From: an uncultured bacterium
GTDB taxonomy: Bacteria > Cyanobacteriota > Vampirovibrionia > Gastranaerophilales > Gastranaerophilaceae
Direction of reading: 5' to 3'
NCBI GenBank assembly: GCA_905215335.1
Contig: CAJMPQ010000010.1
Location: 1 to 53,687 of the forward strand
DNA: 53,687 nt
Positions 44,375 to 52,509 of this stretch are shown here, in pieces. The notes under the pieces are model-generated. The model saw only the letters and a program-made list of their open reading frames with translations, ran no database searches and was not told where the DNA came from. Both the position numbers and the translations under genes were made by a program. Every line of letters starts with the position of its first letter. The stretch's first letter is position 1.

Positions 44375-45352
44375 ATGATTAGAATAAGAAGATTAACGTA
44401 TTTTGACTATCCTAAATTAAAACGCCTAATATCATATCTTTGCACAGATGAGAATGATAAATTAGCAAAATCTCTTATGGAAGAACCTATTGGATATGTA
44501 AATGCGTTATTACCTTTATCTTTAAAGTTTAAATCAGAATCCTTTATCTTAGTAGAGAATCATGAGATTCTAGGTTTAATCACTACGATTAGAACGCCAG
44601 GGAATCCATATAAAATAAATATTACCAGACTAATTTTTAAAGAAAATTTATACGATATAGGAAAAAAATTAGTAGAATTTGTTATAGAAAAATTCGGCAG
44701 TAAAGGTGCTACATCATTTACTGTAACTATAGATGAATGCCACGATGAATTATTTGATCTATTCATAAATGGATGCGGCTTTAGACAATGTGCATCAGAA
44801 ACATTATGGAAAATAGAAAAGCCAATGCCTGAAAAATCTGACCAAAAATGGCGATATGCACAAGATTCAGATGCTAAAGCAATTGCTGAGCTTTATAATT
44901 CTGAACTAATAAATATGTACAAACCCTCATTAATCAGGCACGAAAAAGAATTTCAAAATACAATATTTCAAGGCTTTGTAGACTACTATAAAATTCGTTA
45001 CGTAATAGAAGAATGTAATAAAATTCTTGGATATTTTTCTTGCACAACCACTGACAATTTAAATTATATTTTCGATATTACAACAAATAGTGGATACGAA
45101 TTTAATTATGACAATATAATCAATATAATGCTTTGCGATATTGCAAGAAAGAAAAAAGCTTTTTACCCACTAATAAAACAAAAAAAATACACAAAAAATT
45201 CTGAAAACTTTGAAAACTATTTAAAAAGTAAGAATTATGTACCAATACAAACCCAACAAATCCTCGTAAAAGACTTCTATAAACCAATAACAGAAGAATC
45301 TGCATCTTGGAAAGTATTTATTTTAGGCGAAAACCAAGTTACATCAAACTAA
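44375..45352 (+). CDS. Tandem GNAT-like acetyltransferase
   Basis: 325 residues arranged as two GNAT-like halves. The first (residues 1-150) starts IRIRRLTYFDYPKLKRLI, with ESFILVENHEILGLITTIRT as the central strands and NLYDIGKKLVEFVIEKFG near the acetyl-CoA loop, whose Q/RxxGxG/A pattern is poorly kept. The second (about 158-315) starts KWRYAQDSDAKAIAELYNSE with YVIEECNKILGYFSC as its core strand. Acceptor unknown; one half may be inactive. It stands alone between a terminator and ilvC. Confidence 0.75.
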   Translation: MIRIRRLTYFDYPKLKRLISYLCTDENDKLAKSLMEEPIGYVNALLPLSLKFKSESFILVENHEILGLITTIRTPGNPYKINITRLIFKENLYDIGKKLVEFVIEKFGSKGATSFTVTIDECHDELFDLFINGCGFRQCASETLWKIEKPMPEKSDQKWRYAQDSDAKAIAELYNSELINMYKPSLIRHEKEFQNTIFQGFVDYYKIRYVIEECNKILGYFSCTTTDNLNYIFDITTNSGYEFNYDNIINIMLCDIARKKKAFYPLIKQKKYTKNSENFENYLKSKNYVPIQTQQILVKDFYKPITEESASWKVFILGENQVTSN

Positions 45353-45438
45353 AAATATTATCATAAAAATATTTATATTATGGTAATAAATATGTATTCG
45401 TGCTAGTATAAGTTGAAAGCAAAGAAATCGAGGTGGGT

Positions 45439-46464
45439 ATGGATAATTTAAAAATTTATCTTGATAAAGATATTAATCAAGATTTAATAAAATCTAAAAA
45501 AATTGCAGTTATAGGTTTTGGTTCTCAAGGTTACGGACAATCCATGAATTTGAAGGATTCTGGATGCGACGTTGTTTTAGGCTTAAGACAGGGTGGAAAA
45601 TCTGATACAAAAGCTAAAGATTATGGATTTAAAACTATGCCTATCGAAGAAGCTGTAAAATGGGCTGACATCGTGCAAATTCTTATTCCTGATGAATTAC
45701 AAGCGGAAGTTTATGAAAAACAAATAAAACCAAACATGAAAGCAGGACAATACTTAATGTTTTCACATGGTTTCAACATTCATTATAAAAAAATTGTTGC
45801 ACCTAGCAATGTAAATGTAATTATGGTAGCACCAAAAGGTCCTGGTCACACTGTAAGAAGCGAATATTTAGAAGGAAAGGGCGTTCCATCCTTAGTTGCA
45901 ATATATCAAGACGCCACTGGCGACTCTAAAGAAATGGCATTATCTTATGCTTCAGCTATAGGCGCAGGAAGAGCTGGAATTATTGAAACAACATTCAGAG
46001 AAGAAACTGAAACTGATTTATTTGGCGAACAAGCAGTTATTTGTGGAGGTGTTTCAGCACTTATGAAAGCCGGATTTGAAGTGTTAACAGAAGCAGGATA
46101 CTCTCCATATATGGCATATTTCGAAGTTTTACACGAAATGAAACTTATTATAGATCTTGTAAATCAAGGCGGTTTAGCAGATATGAGATATTCAATTTCT
46201 AACACTGCTGAATATGGTGATATGACAAGAGGTCCAAAAGTTATCGGAGAAGCTTCTAAAAATGCAATGAAAGAAATATTGAAAGATATTCAATCAGGTA
46301 AATTTGCAGATGAATTTACAAATGAAATGAGTACAGGTTGCCACACTTTCAATAAATTAAGAGAAGAAAATGCTAATCACCAAATCGAAAAAGTCGGTGA
46401 AGAAATCAGATCTTCTTTTGTTTGGGGAAATAAAGATAAAATTATAGACAGAAACAAAAACTAA
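45439..46464 (+). CDS. ilvC: Ketol-acid reductoisomerase
   Basis: Converts acetolactate (or acetohydroxybutyrate) to the dihydroxy acid for valine, leucine and isoleucine synthesis, using NAD(P)H and Mg2+. KIAVIGFGSQGYGQSMNLKD is the cofactor loop; APKGPGHTVRSEY and FREETETDLFGEQAVICGG are the class I core and metal site. A GTG at 45433 is in frame, but it lies inside the SD (GAGGTGGG), so I use the ATG at 45439 (341 residues). No other ilv/leu genes are adjacent, and no T-box or leader peptide was recognised upstream. Confidence 0.97.
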   Translation: MDNLKIYLDKDINQDLIKSKKIAVIGFGSQGYGQSMNLKDSGCDVVLGLRQGGKSDTKAKDYGFKTMPIEEAVKWADIVQILIPDELQAEVYEKQIKPNMKAGQYLMFSHGFNIHYKKIVAPSNVNVIMVAPKGPGHTVRSEYLEGKGVPSLVAIYQDATGDSKEMALSYASAIGAGRAGIIETTFREETETDLFGEQAVICGGVSALMKAGFEVLTEAGYSPYMAYFEVLHEMKLIIDLVNQGGLADMRYSISNTAEYGDMTRGPKVIGEASKNAMKEILKDIQSGKFADEFTNEMSTGCHTFNKLREENANHQIEKVGEEIRSSFVWGNKDKIIDRNKN

Positions 46465-46480
46465 TATAAAAGGAATAAAA

Positions 46481-47323
46481 ATGTTTAATACAGAAGATAC
46501 ATATGAAGTTATTATATTTTCAGTAGGAGATACAAAAGCAGGAACCAAAATGGGTAAACTGCAATTAAAAAATACAGTAGACGATACCCTACTAAATTGC
46601 ATACTATGGGAAGAAACACTAAATAGGTTTGATAGTAAAATATTCAGAACAGGTAATTTAGTTAGAATTGTATCTGCAAGTTTTAATGAAAAATATAATA
46701 ATTGTCTAGTTTCAGCTTTAGAACTAATAAAAGAAGCAAAACTTGGACTTGATGAAAATGAAATAAATAAATACTATGCAAAACTTCAATCATATATTAA
46801 CAAAATATCTGATGAAAAATTAAGAACATTTGTTTCTGAACAATTTGAAAAATATTCAGATAAATTCAAAGTAATACCCGCTGCAAAATTAATGCATCAC
46901 AATTACATTGGAGGCTTACTTGTTCACACTGTTGAATGCGCAGAATTCGCCGAATTAAATATGTCAAAATTTGCATATAATGCTAATCCTGACGAAGTTT
47001 ATGCAGCTTGTTTATTACACGATTTTGGTAAAATATTTGAATATACTGTAGATTTAGAAACTGGTTTAATCGATTATGCGCCAAACTTCAGAGAAGAATG
47101 GATTTCACATTCTCAATACGGATTCTGTATTTGTATGAACGCCGGTTTCAAAATGGTAGCAAAAATGATTGCAGCTCACCACGGCAGAACAGAATGGGGT
47201 GCTATTATTGATTTAGACCAAAAAGACTTAGAACCTGAATTATATTTAATTCATTTTATTGATAATTTATCAGCAAAATTTGGTAAGATTAACACAAGAT
47301 TATTATCTAAGAAAGAGGATTAA
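46481..47323 (+). CDS. YhaM-like 3'-5' exoribonuclease (OB fold plus HD domain)
   Basis: The N-terminal OB-type domain (residues 1-95, YEVIIFSVGDTKAGTKMGKL) is followed by an HD hydrolase domain with MHHNYIGGLLVHTVECAEF, CLLHDFGK (about 185-192) and AAHHGRTEWGA. This architecture and the 280-residue length match Bacillus YhaM-type nucleases that trim RNA and single-stranded DNA from the 3' end. AAGGA lies upstream. It is followed within 2 nt by the first of two kinase genes, so all three form an operon. Confidence 0.9.
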   Translation: MFNTEDTYEVIIFSVGDTKAGTKMGKLQLKNTVDDTLLNCILWEETLNRFDSKIFRTGNLVRIVSASFNEKYNNCLVSALELIKEAKLGLDENEINKYYAKLQSYINKISDEKLRTFVSEQFEKYSDKFKVIPAAKLMHHNYIGGLLVHTVECAEFAELNMSKFAYNANPDEVYAACLLHDFGKIFEYTVDLETGLIDYAPNFREEWISHSQYGFCICMNAGFKMVAKMIAAHHGRTEWGAIIDLDQKDLEPELYLIHFIDNLSAKFGKINTRLLSKKED

Positions 47324-47325
47324 TT

Positions 47326-48000
47326 TTGGGAAGATTAACAGAAAAACATAACTATGAAGGCACACTAATTTGCGTAGAAGGAATTGATGGTTCCGGAAAA
47401 TCTACACAATTATCATTGCTAAGAGATTGGCTAAAAGATATTGGTAAAGATGTTATTTTTACAGAATGGAATTCATCTGAATTAATTTCTCAAACTACAA
47501 AATTGGCTAAGAAAAAAAATATGTTATCTCCAAGAACATTTAGTCTTCTTCACGCAGTAGATTTCGCAGACCGCCTTAAACAAGTCATTGCTCCCGCTCT
47601 TAAAGCTGGATTTATCGTTCTTGCTGATAGATATGCTTATACAGCATTTGCAAGAGATGTAGCAAGAGGTGTTGATCCTCATTGGGTTAGAGAAGTTTAT
47701 GATTTTGCAATAAAACCTGATTTGGCTGTGTATTTTGATATTGATCCTATGACTTCACTAGAAAGAATTTGTTCTAATAGAGCTCCAAAATTCTATGAAG
47801 CAGGTATGGATTTAAAATTAAGTAGTGATCCTTATGAAAGTTACATAATTTTTCAATCAAAAGTAGTTGAAGAATATAAAAAAATGATTGATGAATTTGG
47901 GATTGTTCAACTTGACGCAAACGACACTATTCACAAAAAGCAAGTTGCTATAAGAACAATGTTAAGAGAAATTCTAAAAGAAAAAGGAGTTGAAATATAA
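47326..48000 (+). CDS. Thymidylate-kinase-like P-loop kinase (copy 1)
   Basis: The P-loop GIDGSGKST lies at residues 19-27 and ADRYAYTAFARD (Asp101-Arg102-Tyr103) matches the DRY/DRF site of dTMP kinases. The segment normally reading TREPGGT is TEWNSSEL here, so the phosphate-binding Arg and Pro-Gly are missing. It starts at TTG, with GAGG upstream inside the yhaM-like stop region. It is 224 residues, and its stop overlaps the next gene start (TAATG). It may be a real dTMP kinase of a divergent branch or a kinase for another nucleotide. Confidence 0.82.
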   Translation: MGRLTEKHNYEGTLICVEGIDGSGKSTQLSLLRDWLKDIGKDVIFTEWNSSELISQTTKLAKKKNMLSPRTFSLLHAVDFADRLKQVIAPALKAGFIVLADRYAYTAFARDVARGVDPHWVREVYDFAIKPDLAVYFDIDPMTSLERICSNRAPKFYEAGMDLKLSSDPYESYIIFQSKVVEEYKKMIDEFGIVQLDANDTIHKKQVAIRTMLREILKEKGVEI

Positions 48001-48671
48001 TGGAAGAATTTAGAAAGAAACACAATTATAATGGACTCCTAATAGTTATTGAAGGGACCGATGGTTCCGGAAAATCAACTCAATTAGAATTACTAAAAAA
48101 ATCACTTCAAGATCAATGCTATGGAGTGATGGTTTCAGAATGGAAAACCTCAAGATTAATTGCAAATGTTATTGACGATGCAAAAGAAAGAAATTTATTA
48201 AACGCAACAACATATAGTCTTCTATATGCTGCAGACTTTGCAGATCGTCTTGAAAACCAAATTATCCCAGCTTTAAAAGCAGGTTTTGTAGTTTTATTAG
48301 ATAGATACTACTATACAGCACTAGCTAGAGATGTTGTTAGAGGACAAAACATTGAATGGGTAAAAAACCTTTATGATTATGCTCCGGAACCTGATTTGGT
48401 ATTTTACCTTGATATGCCTGTAGATACTCTTTTAAAAAGAATTATTGGAACCACAGGTCTTGATTTTTATGAAAGTGGAAGAGATGTTGGTTTTTCTTCT
48501 GATTTCTATAAAAGTTTTGGAATCTACCAAAATAAATGCCTTGAACAATATAATAAAATGAAATCTGAATATGGTTTTATTAGCATAGATGGTACAAAAA
48601 CCATTTCTGAAATTCACGATATTATGTCCGCAGAAGTACAAAAAATATTAGATACTGGGATTTTAGACTAA
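48000..48671 (+). CDS. Thymidylate-kinase-like P-loop kinase (copy 2)
   Basis: A paralogue of the preceding gene, aligned end to end: HNYNGLLIVIEGTDGSGKST here versus HNYEGTLICVEGIDGSGKST before, with the P-loop again at residues 19-27, then DRYYYTALARDVVRG. SEWKTSRL again replaces the TREPGGT segment. 223 residues. Translation is coupled to copy 1 through TAATG. The tandem arrangement suggests a gene duplication with possible heterodimer or divided specificity. Whether either is the organism's main Tmk is unknown. Confidence 0.82.
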   Translation: MEEFRKKHNYNGLLIVIEGTDGSGKSTQLELLKKSLQDQCYGVMVSEWKTSRLIANVIDDAKERNLLNATTYSLLYAADFADRLENQIIPALKAGFVVLLDRYYYTALARDVVRGQNIEWVKNLYDYAPEPDLVFYLDMPVDTLLKRIIGTTGLDFYESGRDVGFSSDFYKSFGIYQNKCLEQYNKMKSEYGFISIDGTKTISEIHDIMSAEVQKILDTGILD

Positions 48672-48832
48672 AGCACTACAAGGTAGAAAAATCAATATAT
48701 TTCAGGTAAATGTTAACAAAATAAATAAAAATTTACGTTGTGAAACATTTTGAGTCATGGAGCATGTTTTATGCTAAATTATAGGGTATAAAAGGATTTA
48801 TTTAAGGAATAGTTTTATTAAGGAGATATTGA

Positions 48833-49498
48833 ATGTCTGAATATTTGAGCAAGGAAGAGATTAAGCAATGGAGAAGCTCATTAGAAAAGATTACATTAGA
48901 AGAGTTTGCAGCTAGATTAGGGAAAAAAGTAGAAGAGAAAAAAGAAACTAATGATTTAATTGATATTGTATTACACGGTCAACCTGTAATATCTAATGAA
49001 AATGAATGGTCTGGTAAAGCTGAAAGACTTAGTACTATTGCTGATAGAGCTTATGAAAAAGAACGTGAATTGTATATATCTCCATTTTCAGCTAAAAACT
49101 TACAATTAGACGAACCTGCAGCTCCAAAAACTGAAACTGAAAATAAAAAGAAAGATACTAAAAAGAAAGTTGAACCTAAAAAAGCTTCAACTAAAGTAAA
49201 AAAAGAAGATAAACTTTTAGCTAAAGCAAAAAAAGAAATAATCTCTGAAACTAAAACTGGAGATGCTTTAAGAGATGATATCAGAGTAGTTTTCAAAAAA
49301 AGTTTAACTGATAGAGAACAAAAAGTTTTTGATTATTTTGCAGCTAACAGAAATAAAATTGTATACGCTAAAGATCTTGCAACTTTATTAGATTTACCTA
49401 GAGATTATGTATACAAATATATCAAAAATTTAAGAGCTAAAATTGAAGGCGAAGCTCTAAAAAATGCAGATAAAGGCGGCTTTATCTTAACTATTTAA
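48833..49498 (+). CDS. Unknown protein with Lys-rich linker and C-terminal winged-helix-like domain
   Basis: Three parts in 221 residues. The first is an N-terminal helical segment (SKEEIKQWRSSLEKITLEEF, 1-90). A strongly basic, disordered linker of KKK/KKD/KVKK repeats follows (about 100-145). The C-terminal domain (LTDREQKVFDYFAANRNKIV, then YAKDLATLLDLPRDYVYKYI) has the spacing of a winged helix or LexA-like HTH, ending AKIEGEALKNADKGGFIL. Likely DNA-binding. AAGGAGA precedes the start. The family is not recognised; it is a candidate transcription factor or nucleoid protein. Confidence 0.75.
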   Translation: MSEYLSKEEIKQWRSSLEKITLEEFAARLGKKVEEKKETNDLIDIVLHGQPVISNENEWSGKAERLSTIADRAYEKERELYISPFSAKNLQLDEPAAPKTETENKKKDTKKKVEPKKASTKVKKEDKLLAKAKKEIISETKTGDALRDDIRVVFKKSLTDREQKVFDYFAANRNKIVYAKDLATLLDLPRDYVYKYIKNLRAKIEGEALKNADKGGFILTI

Positions 49499-49522
49499 TA
49501 ATACAAACACTAACAATAAATA

Positions 49523-49553
49523 AAAAAACGCTTATTATAAATAAGCGTTTTTT
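49523..49553. terminator. Bidirectional intrinsic terminator
   Basis: AAAAAACGCTTATT pairs with AATAAGCGTTTTTT around a 3-nt loop, between the winged-helix gene and the convergent L7/L12-like gene. Confidence 0.88.
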
Positions 49554-49556
49554 TTA

Positions 49557-49952
49557 TTATCTTAAATCAACCTTTGCCCCAACAAATTCCAAGGCCTTTT
49601 TCGTTAAATTAGCCTCTTCTACAGATATTTTTTCCATAAATATAGTAGGAGCACCTTCAACAATACTTTTTGCTGAATTATAATCCAAACCTGTAATCTG
49701 TCTTAATGTTGCCATCACTGTAGCTTTATTTTTTCCAGGATTAACTAAAACTAAAGAAGACTCACCTGTACCTTTTTGGATAACACACTTTGCAACTTGT
49801 GCTTTATTCACAGGAGTAGGAACTTTCTCTATCAATTTAAAATCAGATGCATGCACATTATTTAAATCAATATTATATTTTCTTTTTAAGAAGTCAGACA
49901 CAATAATTATTAACATAATTAAAACTGCAGCATATAAATAAAACATATTCAT
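49557..49952 (-). CDS. Membrane-anchored protein with an L7/L12 C-terminal domain
   Basis: Residues 3-20 form one transmembrane helix (FYLYAAVLIMLIIIVSDF). A short linker leads to a domain at about 64-131 that aligns without gaps of more than one or two residues to the C-terminal domain of ribosomal protein L7/L12 encoded just upstream: TGLDYNSAKSIVEGAP here, TGLGLKEAKDLVESAP in rplL. The L7/L12 N-terminal dimerisation domain is absent. It is located downstream of rplL after a terminator, with GAGGG about 9 nt before the ATG. In L7/L12 this domain recruits translation factors, so a membrane role in translation or protein-protein contact is a hypothesis only. Confidence 0.85.
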   Translation of the reverse strand: MNMFYLYAAVLIMLIIIVSDFLKRKYNIDLNNVHASDFKLIEKVPTPVNKAQVAKCVIQKGTGESSLVLVNPGKNKATVMATLRQITGLDYNSAKSIVEGAPTIFMEKISVEEANLTKKALEFVGAKVDLR

Positions 49953-49977
49953 AAAAAAGCCCTCATTAAACTAAAAA

Positions 49978-50004
49978 GAATGGACGATCATAGACCGCCC
50001 ATTC
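49978..50004 (-). terminator. Intrinsic terminator after rplL
   Basis: On the minus strand GAATGGGCGGTC pairs with GATCGTCCATTC (12 bp with two G-U pairs, 3-nt loop), followed by TTTTT. It separates rplL from the L7/L12-like membrane gene. Confidence 0.8.
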
Positions 50005-50034
50005 ATAATATCATATTCTTGTTTGAAAATCAAA

Positions 50035-50406
50035 CTACTTGATTTCAACAACAGCACCAGCTGCTTCAAGAGTTTTCTTGATAGCTTCAGCTTCGTCTTT
50101 TTTGATATTTTCTTTAACTGCTTTAGGAGCTGATTCAACTAAATCTTTAGCTTCTTTTAAACCTAAACCTGTTAAAGTTCTAACTTCTTTTAATACAGCG
50201 ATTTTCTTATCAGCTGGAACAGAAGCTAATACTACAGAAACTTCAGCGTCAGCATCTTCAGCTGGAGCTGCTGCTGCAGGAGCTGCTGCTACTGCTACTG
50301 GAGCTGCAGCAGAAACACCGAATTTTTCTTCCATAGCTTTAACTAATTCAGCTGCTTCTAATAATGTTAATTTTTCAATTGATTCTAAAATTGATTCTAC
50401 ACTCAT
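50035..50406 (-). CDS. rplL: Ribosomal protein L7/L12
   Basis: Stalk protein of the 50S subunit that recruits translational GTPases. The N-terminal dimerisation domain (residues 1-30, SVESILESIEKLTLLEAAEL), an Ala-rich hinge (about 33-55) and the C-terminal domain (TGLGLKEAKDLVESAPKAVK) are all present. Length 123 is standard. It follows rplJ by 99 nt in the same operon. Confidence 0.98.
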   Translation of the reverse strand: MSVESILESIEKLTLLEAAELVKAMEEKFGVSAAAPVAVAAAPAAAAPAEDADAEVSVVLASVPADKKIAVLKEVRTLTGLGLKEAKDLVESAPKAVKENIKKDEAEAIKKTLEAAGAVVEIK

Positions 50407-50505
50407 TGTTTTTCTCCTTTATTATAATTTGAGTTTTTACTAATACATATTAAGCATAATTGCTTAAATAAAAATTACGCATAAACGCGTTTACCAAGAA
50501 CTGCA

Positions 50506-51027
50506 CTAAGCAGCTTTTTGGTCTCTGACAGCAGCCATAGCTCTTGTAAGTTGAGACATAACTGCATTGATAGAATTTGCGATACCAGATGCTGGTGAAT
50601 TGATAGATCCAAGCATTTTTGCGTATAGCTCGTCTTTTGATGGAAGAGCAGCCAATGCTTTAGTTTCTTCAACTGATAATAATTTACCATCTAAAACAGC
50701 GCCTAAAATTTCGCCTTTTTTAGTTTCTTTGATAAATTTAGTAACAGCTTTTGCAGGACTAACAGGATCTTCAAAACCAAAAGCCAAAGCGATAGGTCCA
50801 GTCATTTTATCAGCTAAAACTTCATATTGAGTGCCTTTTACAGCAATTTTAGCTAATGTATTTTTAGTAACCATGTAGTCGCCACCGTCTTTTTGAGTTT
50901 CACGTCTTAATTTAGTGATTTCTTCAACGGTTAAACCTTGGTACTCAGTAATAACTACGACTTGAGCTTTTTCAATTTTTGATTTAATCGCATCTATTTT
51001 TTCTGATTTAAATGCTTTTGTTGCCAT
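50506..51027 (-). CDS. rplJ: Ribosomal protein L10
   Basis: Base of the L7/L12 stalk and autoregulator of the operon. VVITEYQGLTVEEITKLRRE, YMVTKNTLAKIAV and GPIALAFGFEDPVSPAKAVT are family motifs. 173 residues is normal. AAGGAG sits 6 nt before the ATG. An L10-binding leader RNA precedes it. rplK-rplA are not directly upstream in this window, and rpoB is not downstream of rplL. Confidence 0.97.
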   Translation of the reverse strand: MATKAFKSEKIDAIKSKIEKAQVVVITEYQGLTVEEITKLRRETQKDGGDYMVTKNTLAKIAVKGTQYEVLADKMTGPIALAFGFEDPVSPAKAVTKFIKETKKGEILGAVLDGKLLSVEETKALAALPSKDELYAKMLGSINSPASGIANSINAVMSQLTRAMAAVRDQKAA

Positions 51028-51228
51028 TTGTAGCTCCTTTGATTTCTGCGACGATTAAATAATTAATCGTTTAATATGATTATCGACCTTATAAAACTAA
51101 AAAAGACTTTGCTTTTCTAGTTCTACCGCAAAATCTTACACAACAGTCTATATATGCTATTTACTTTCGTGTAACCTCGATTAGCTTTACTTTTAAAGGC
51201 TTTCGCCTGCTAATTGTCTGCGGCTATA
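51028..51228 (-). ncRNA. Ribosomal protein L10 leader (autoregulatory 5' UTR)
   Basis: The predicted 200-nt 5' UTR of rplJ has the L10-leader pattern. GCCGCAGAC lies near the 5' end, and GCCGC pairs at long range with GCGGT. A TTAGC/GCTAA stem encloses an AGGC-GAAA-GCCT tetraloop hairpin, and TCGAGG follows. A further 11-bp hairpin (AACTAGAAAAG with CTTTTTTAGTT, 51095-51122) ends in a T-rich stretch and could act as an attenuator. L10-L12 binding to such leaders represses the operon in Firmicutes and enterobacteria; regulation here is inferred. Confidence 0.75.
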
Positions 51229-51233
51229 TGTTC

Positions 51234-51262
51234 AATATATATTAAACATAATATTTTTGCAA
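51234..51262 (-). promoter_or_regulatory. rplJ-rplL promoter
   Basis: Minus-strand TTGCAA (51257-51262) and TATATT (51234-51239) are 17 bp apart, placing the start point near 51228, right where the L10 leader structure begins. Confidence 0.65.
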
Positions 51263-51347
51263 CACTAAGATTTTAAAAAGTTTTAAATAGTAATATTTAT
51301 TTACAAAAGACTGGCAATTTTTTATAGAAATAGGTTTTTATTAATAT

Positions 51348-51650
51348 ATGGTAGAACAAGTAGATAATCCTGCGAATAAATCCATGCATTATGGAAATAT
51401 TAGTGTTGGCGTACTAACACCACCTAACAAACTTCCAAAAGTTGAATTGTATTCTACAAAAAAAGCTAATCAAGAATACAATCAAATGCAATACGATCTA
51501 TTTGTAAATCAACAAAAGGCTAAACCTCCTCATGACCGTAAAAAATTCCCAACAATTTTAAAAATTATCGGAGGATTGACGGTTATATCTAGCGTGATTT
51601 TATTTAAAAAACAAATATTTAACTATATAAAAAGTATCTTTAAAAAATAG
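51348..51650 (+). CDS. Small protein with one C-terminal membrane helix, unknown function
   Basis: 100 residues: a soluble N-terminal part with SVGVLTPPNKLPKVELYS and a Gln/Asn-rich helix, a basic patch (KPPHDRKKFP), then one membrane helix (ILKIIGGLTVISSVILF) and a basic tail (KKQIFNYIKSIFKK). A tail-anchored protein facing the cytoplasm is likely. No convincing ribosome site precedes the ATG. It ends 2 nt from the stop of the convergent metallophosphoesterase. Family not recognised. Confidence 0.65.
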   Translation: MVEQVDNPANKSMHYGNISVGVLTPPNKLPKVELYSTKKANQEYNQMQYDLFVNQQKAKPPHDRKKFPTILKIIGGLTVISSVILFKKQIFNYIKSIFKK

Positions 51651-51652
51651 CC

Positions 51653-52483
51653 TTAATCTTGTACTTCAAACTCTCTAAGTTGAGTATAAATTATTGGAGA
51701 AAATTCCTTTGTTGTTACAATATCAATAATTTTATAAGACTGAGGCAATGCCAATAATGAAGGTGAATTTATGTGATAAACACCGTCTTTCATTATTTCT
51801 GAATTCATGTGAAAATGTCCGGAAATTATTGCTAAAACATTATGATGATTTTCTAAAATTTCATTATAATCTTCTACTCTATAAGTTTTATGAGTTCTTA
51901 GCCTGTTTCCTGCACCTTCTGGATATTCAACAGGAAAATGTTGGAATATAATTACTGGACTATCTGCATATTTTGTCAACTCTTTGTCTAACCAAGCAAG
52001 AGTACTTTCTCTATAATATCCCCCTGCCCCTGGAATAATTTCTTTTGCTCCATCTAAAATTAGAAATACAAATTCTCCCTTTTTAAACTTATAATTTGCA
52101 CTACGTTGAGGATACAAAAGATTTCTTTCTCTAAGAATTTGATAATATCTAATTTTTGACATGTCCTTTGACTTATAAACATCATGATTTCCTACAGCAA
52201 TATAATAAGGAACATTGAGCTTCGATACAATTTCAACAAACTTTCTTAAATTTTCGGGAGTAGGATTGTTAATATTGTCACCGGTAAAAACAACAAATGA
52301 AATGCCGGCTTGTTTATTAATATCTTCAACAGCACTTTTTAATACTTTTTGAGAATAATCCGAATCGACAGAAACATGAGAATCTGTCACTTGAACAAAC
52401 TTAATATTTTCTGCAAAAGCCTGAACAGAAATAGAAGATAAAAATACTAACAAACAAATAATTTTAAATAATAAATTTTTCAT
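51653..52483 (-). CDS. Secreted metallophosphoesterase
   Basis: Calcineurin-like phosphoesterase with an export signal (MKNLLFKIICLLVFLSSISV, then QAFA before the mature part). All dimetal motifs are present: VTDSHVSVD, VFTGDNINN, AVGNHDVY, FQHFP and SGHFHMN. A frame reaches a TTG at 52507, but the ATG at 52483 starts the signal peptide and I use it (276 residues). Substrate unknown; acts outside the cytoplasm. It is divergent from rqcP with a symmetric promoter region between them. Confidence 0.92.
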   Translation of the reverse strand: MKNLLFKIICLLVFLSSISVQAFAENIKFVQVTDSHVSVDSDYSQKVLKSAVEDINKQAGISFVVFTGDNINNPTPENLRKFVEIVSKLNVPYYIAVGNHDVYKSKDMSKIRYYQILRERNLLYPQRSANYKFKKGEFVFLILDGAKEIIPGAGGYYRESTLAWLDKELTKYADSPVIIFQHFPVEYPEGAGNRLRTHKTYRVEDYNEILENHHNVLAIISGHFHMNSEIMKDGVYHINSPSLLALPQSYKIIDIVTTKEFSPIIYTQLREFEVQD

Positions 52484-52509
52484 ACTTAACCACAATCTCC
52501 CTTGCAAAA

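Noticed and set aside
45353..45438. Possible T-box or leader peptide before ilvC
   Set aside because: Under 90 nt, no T-box sequence, no run of branched-chain codons and no competing terminator.
50039..50443. Plus-strand open frame of 134 codons, Ala/Ser/Thr-rich
   Set aside because: It lies antisense to rplL and its composition mirrors the Ala-rich hinge of L7/L12; no ribosome site or independent signal.
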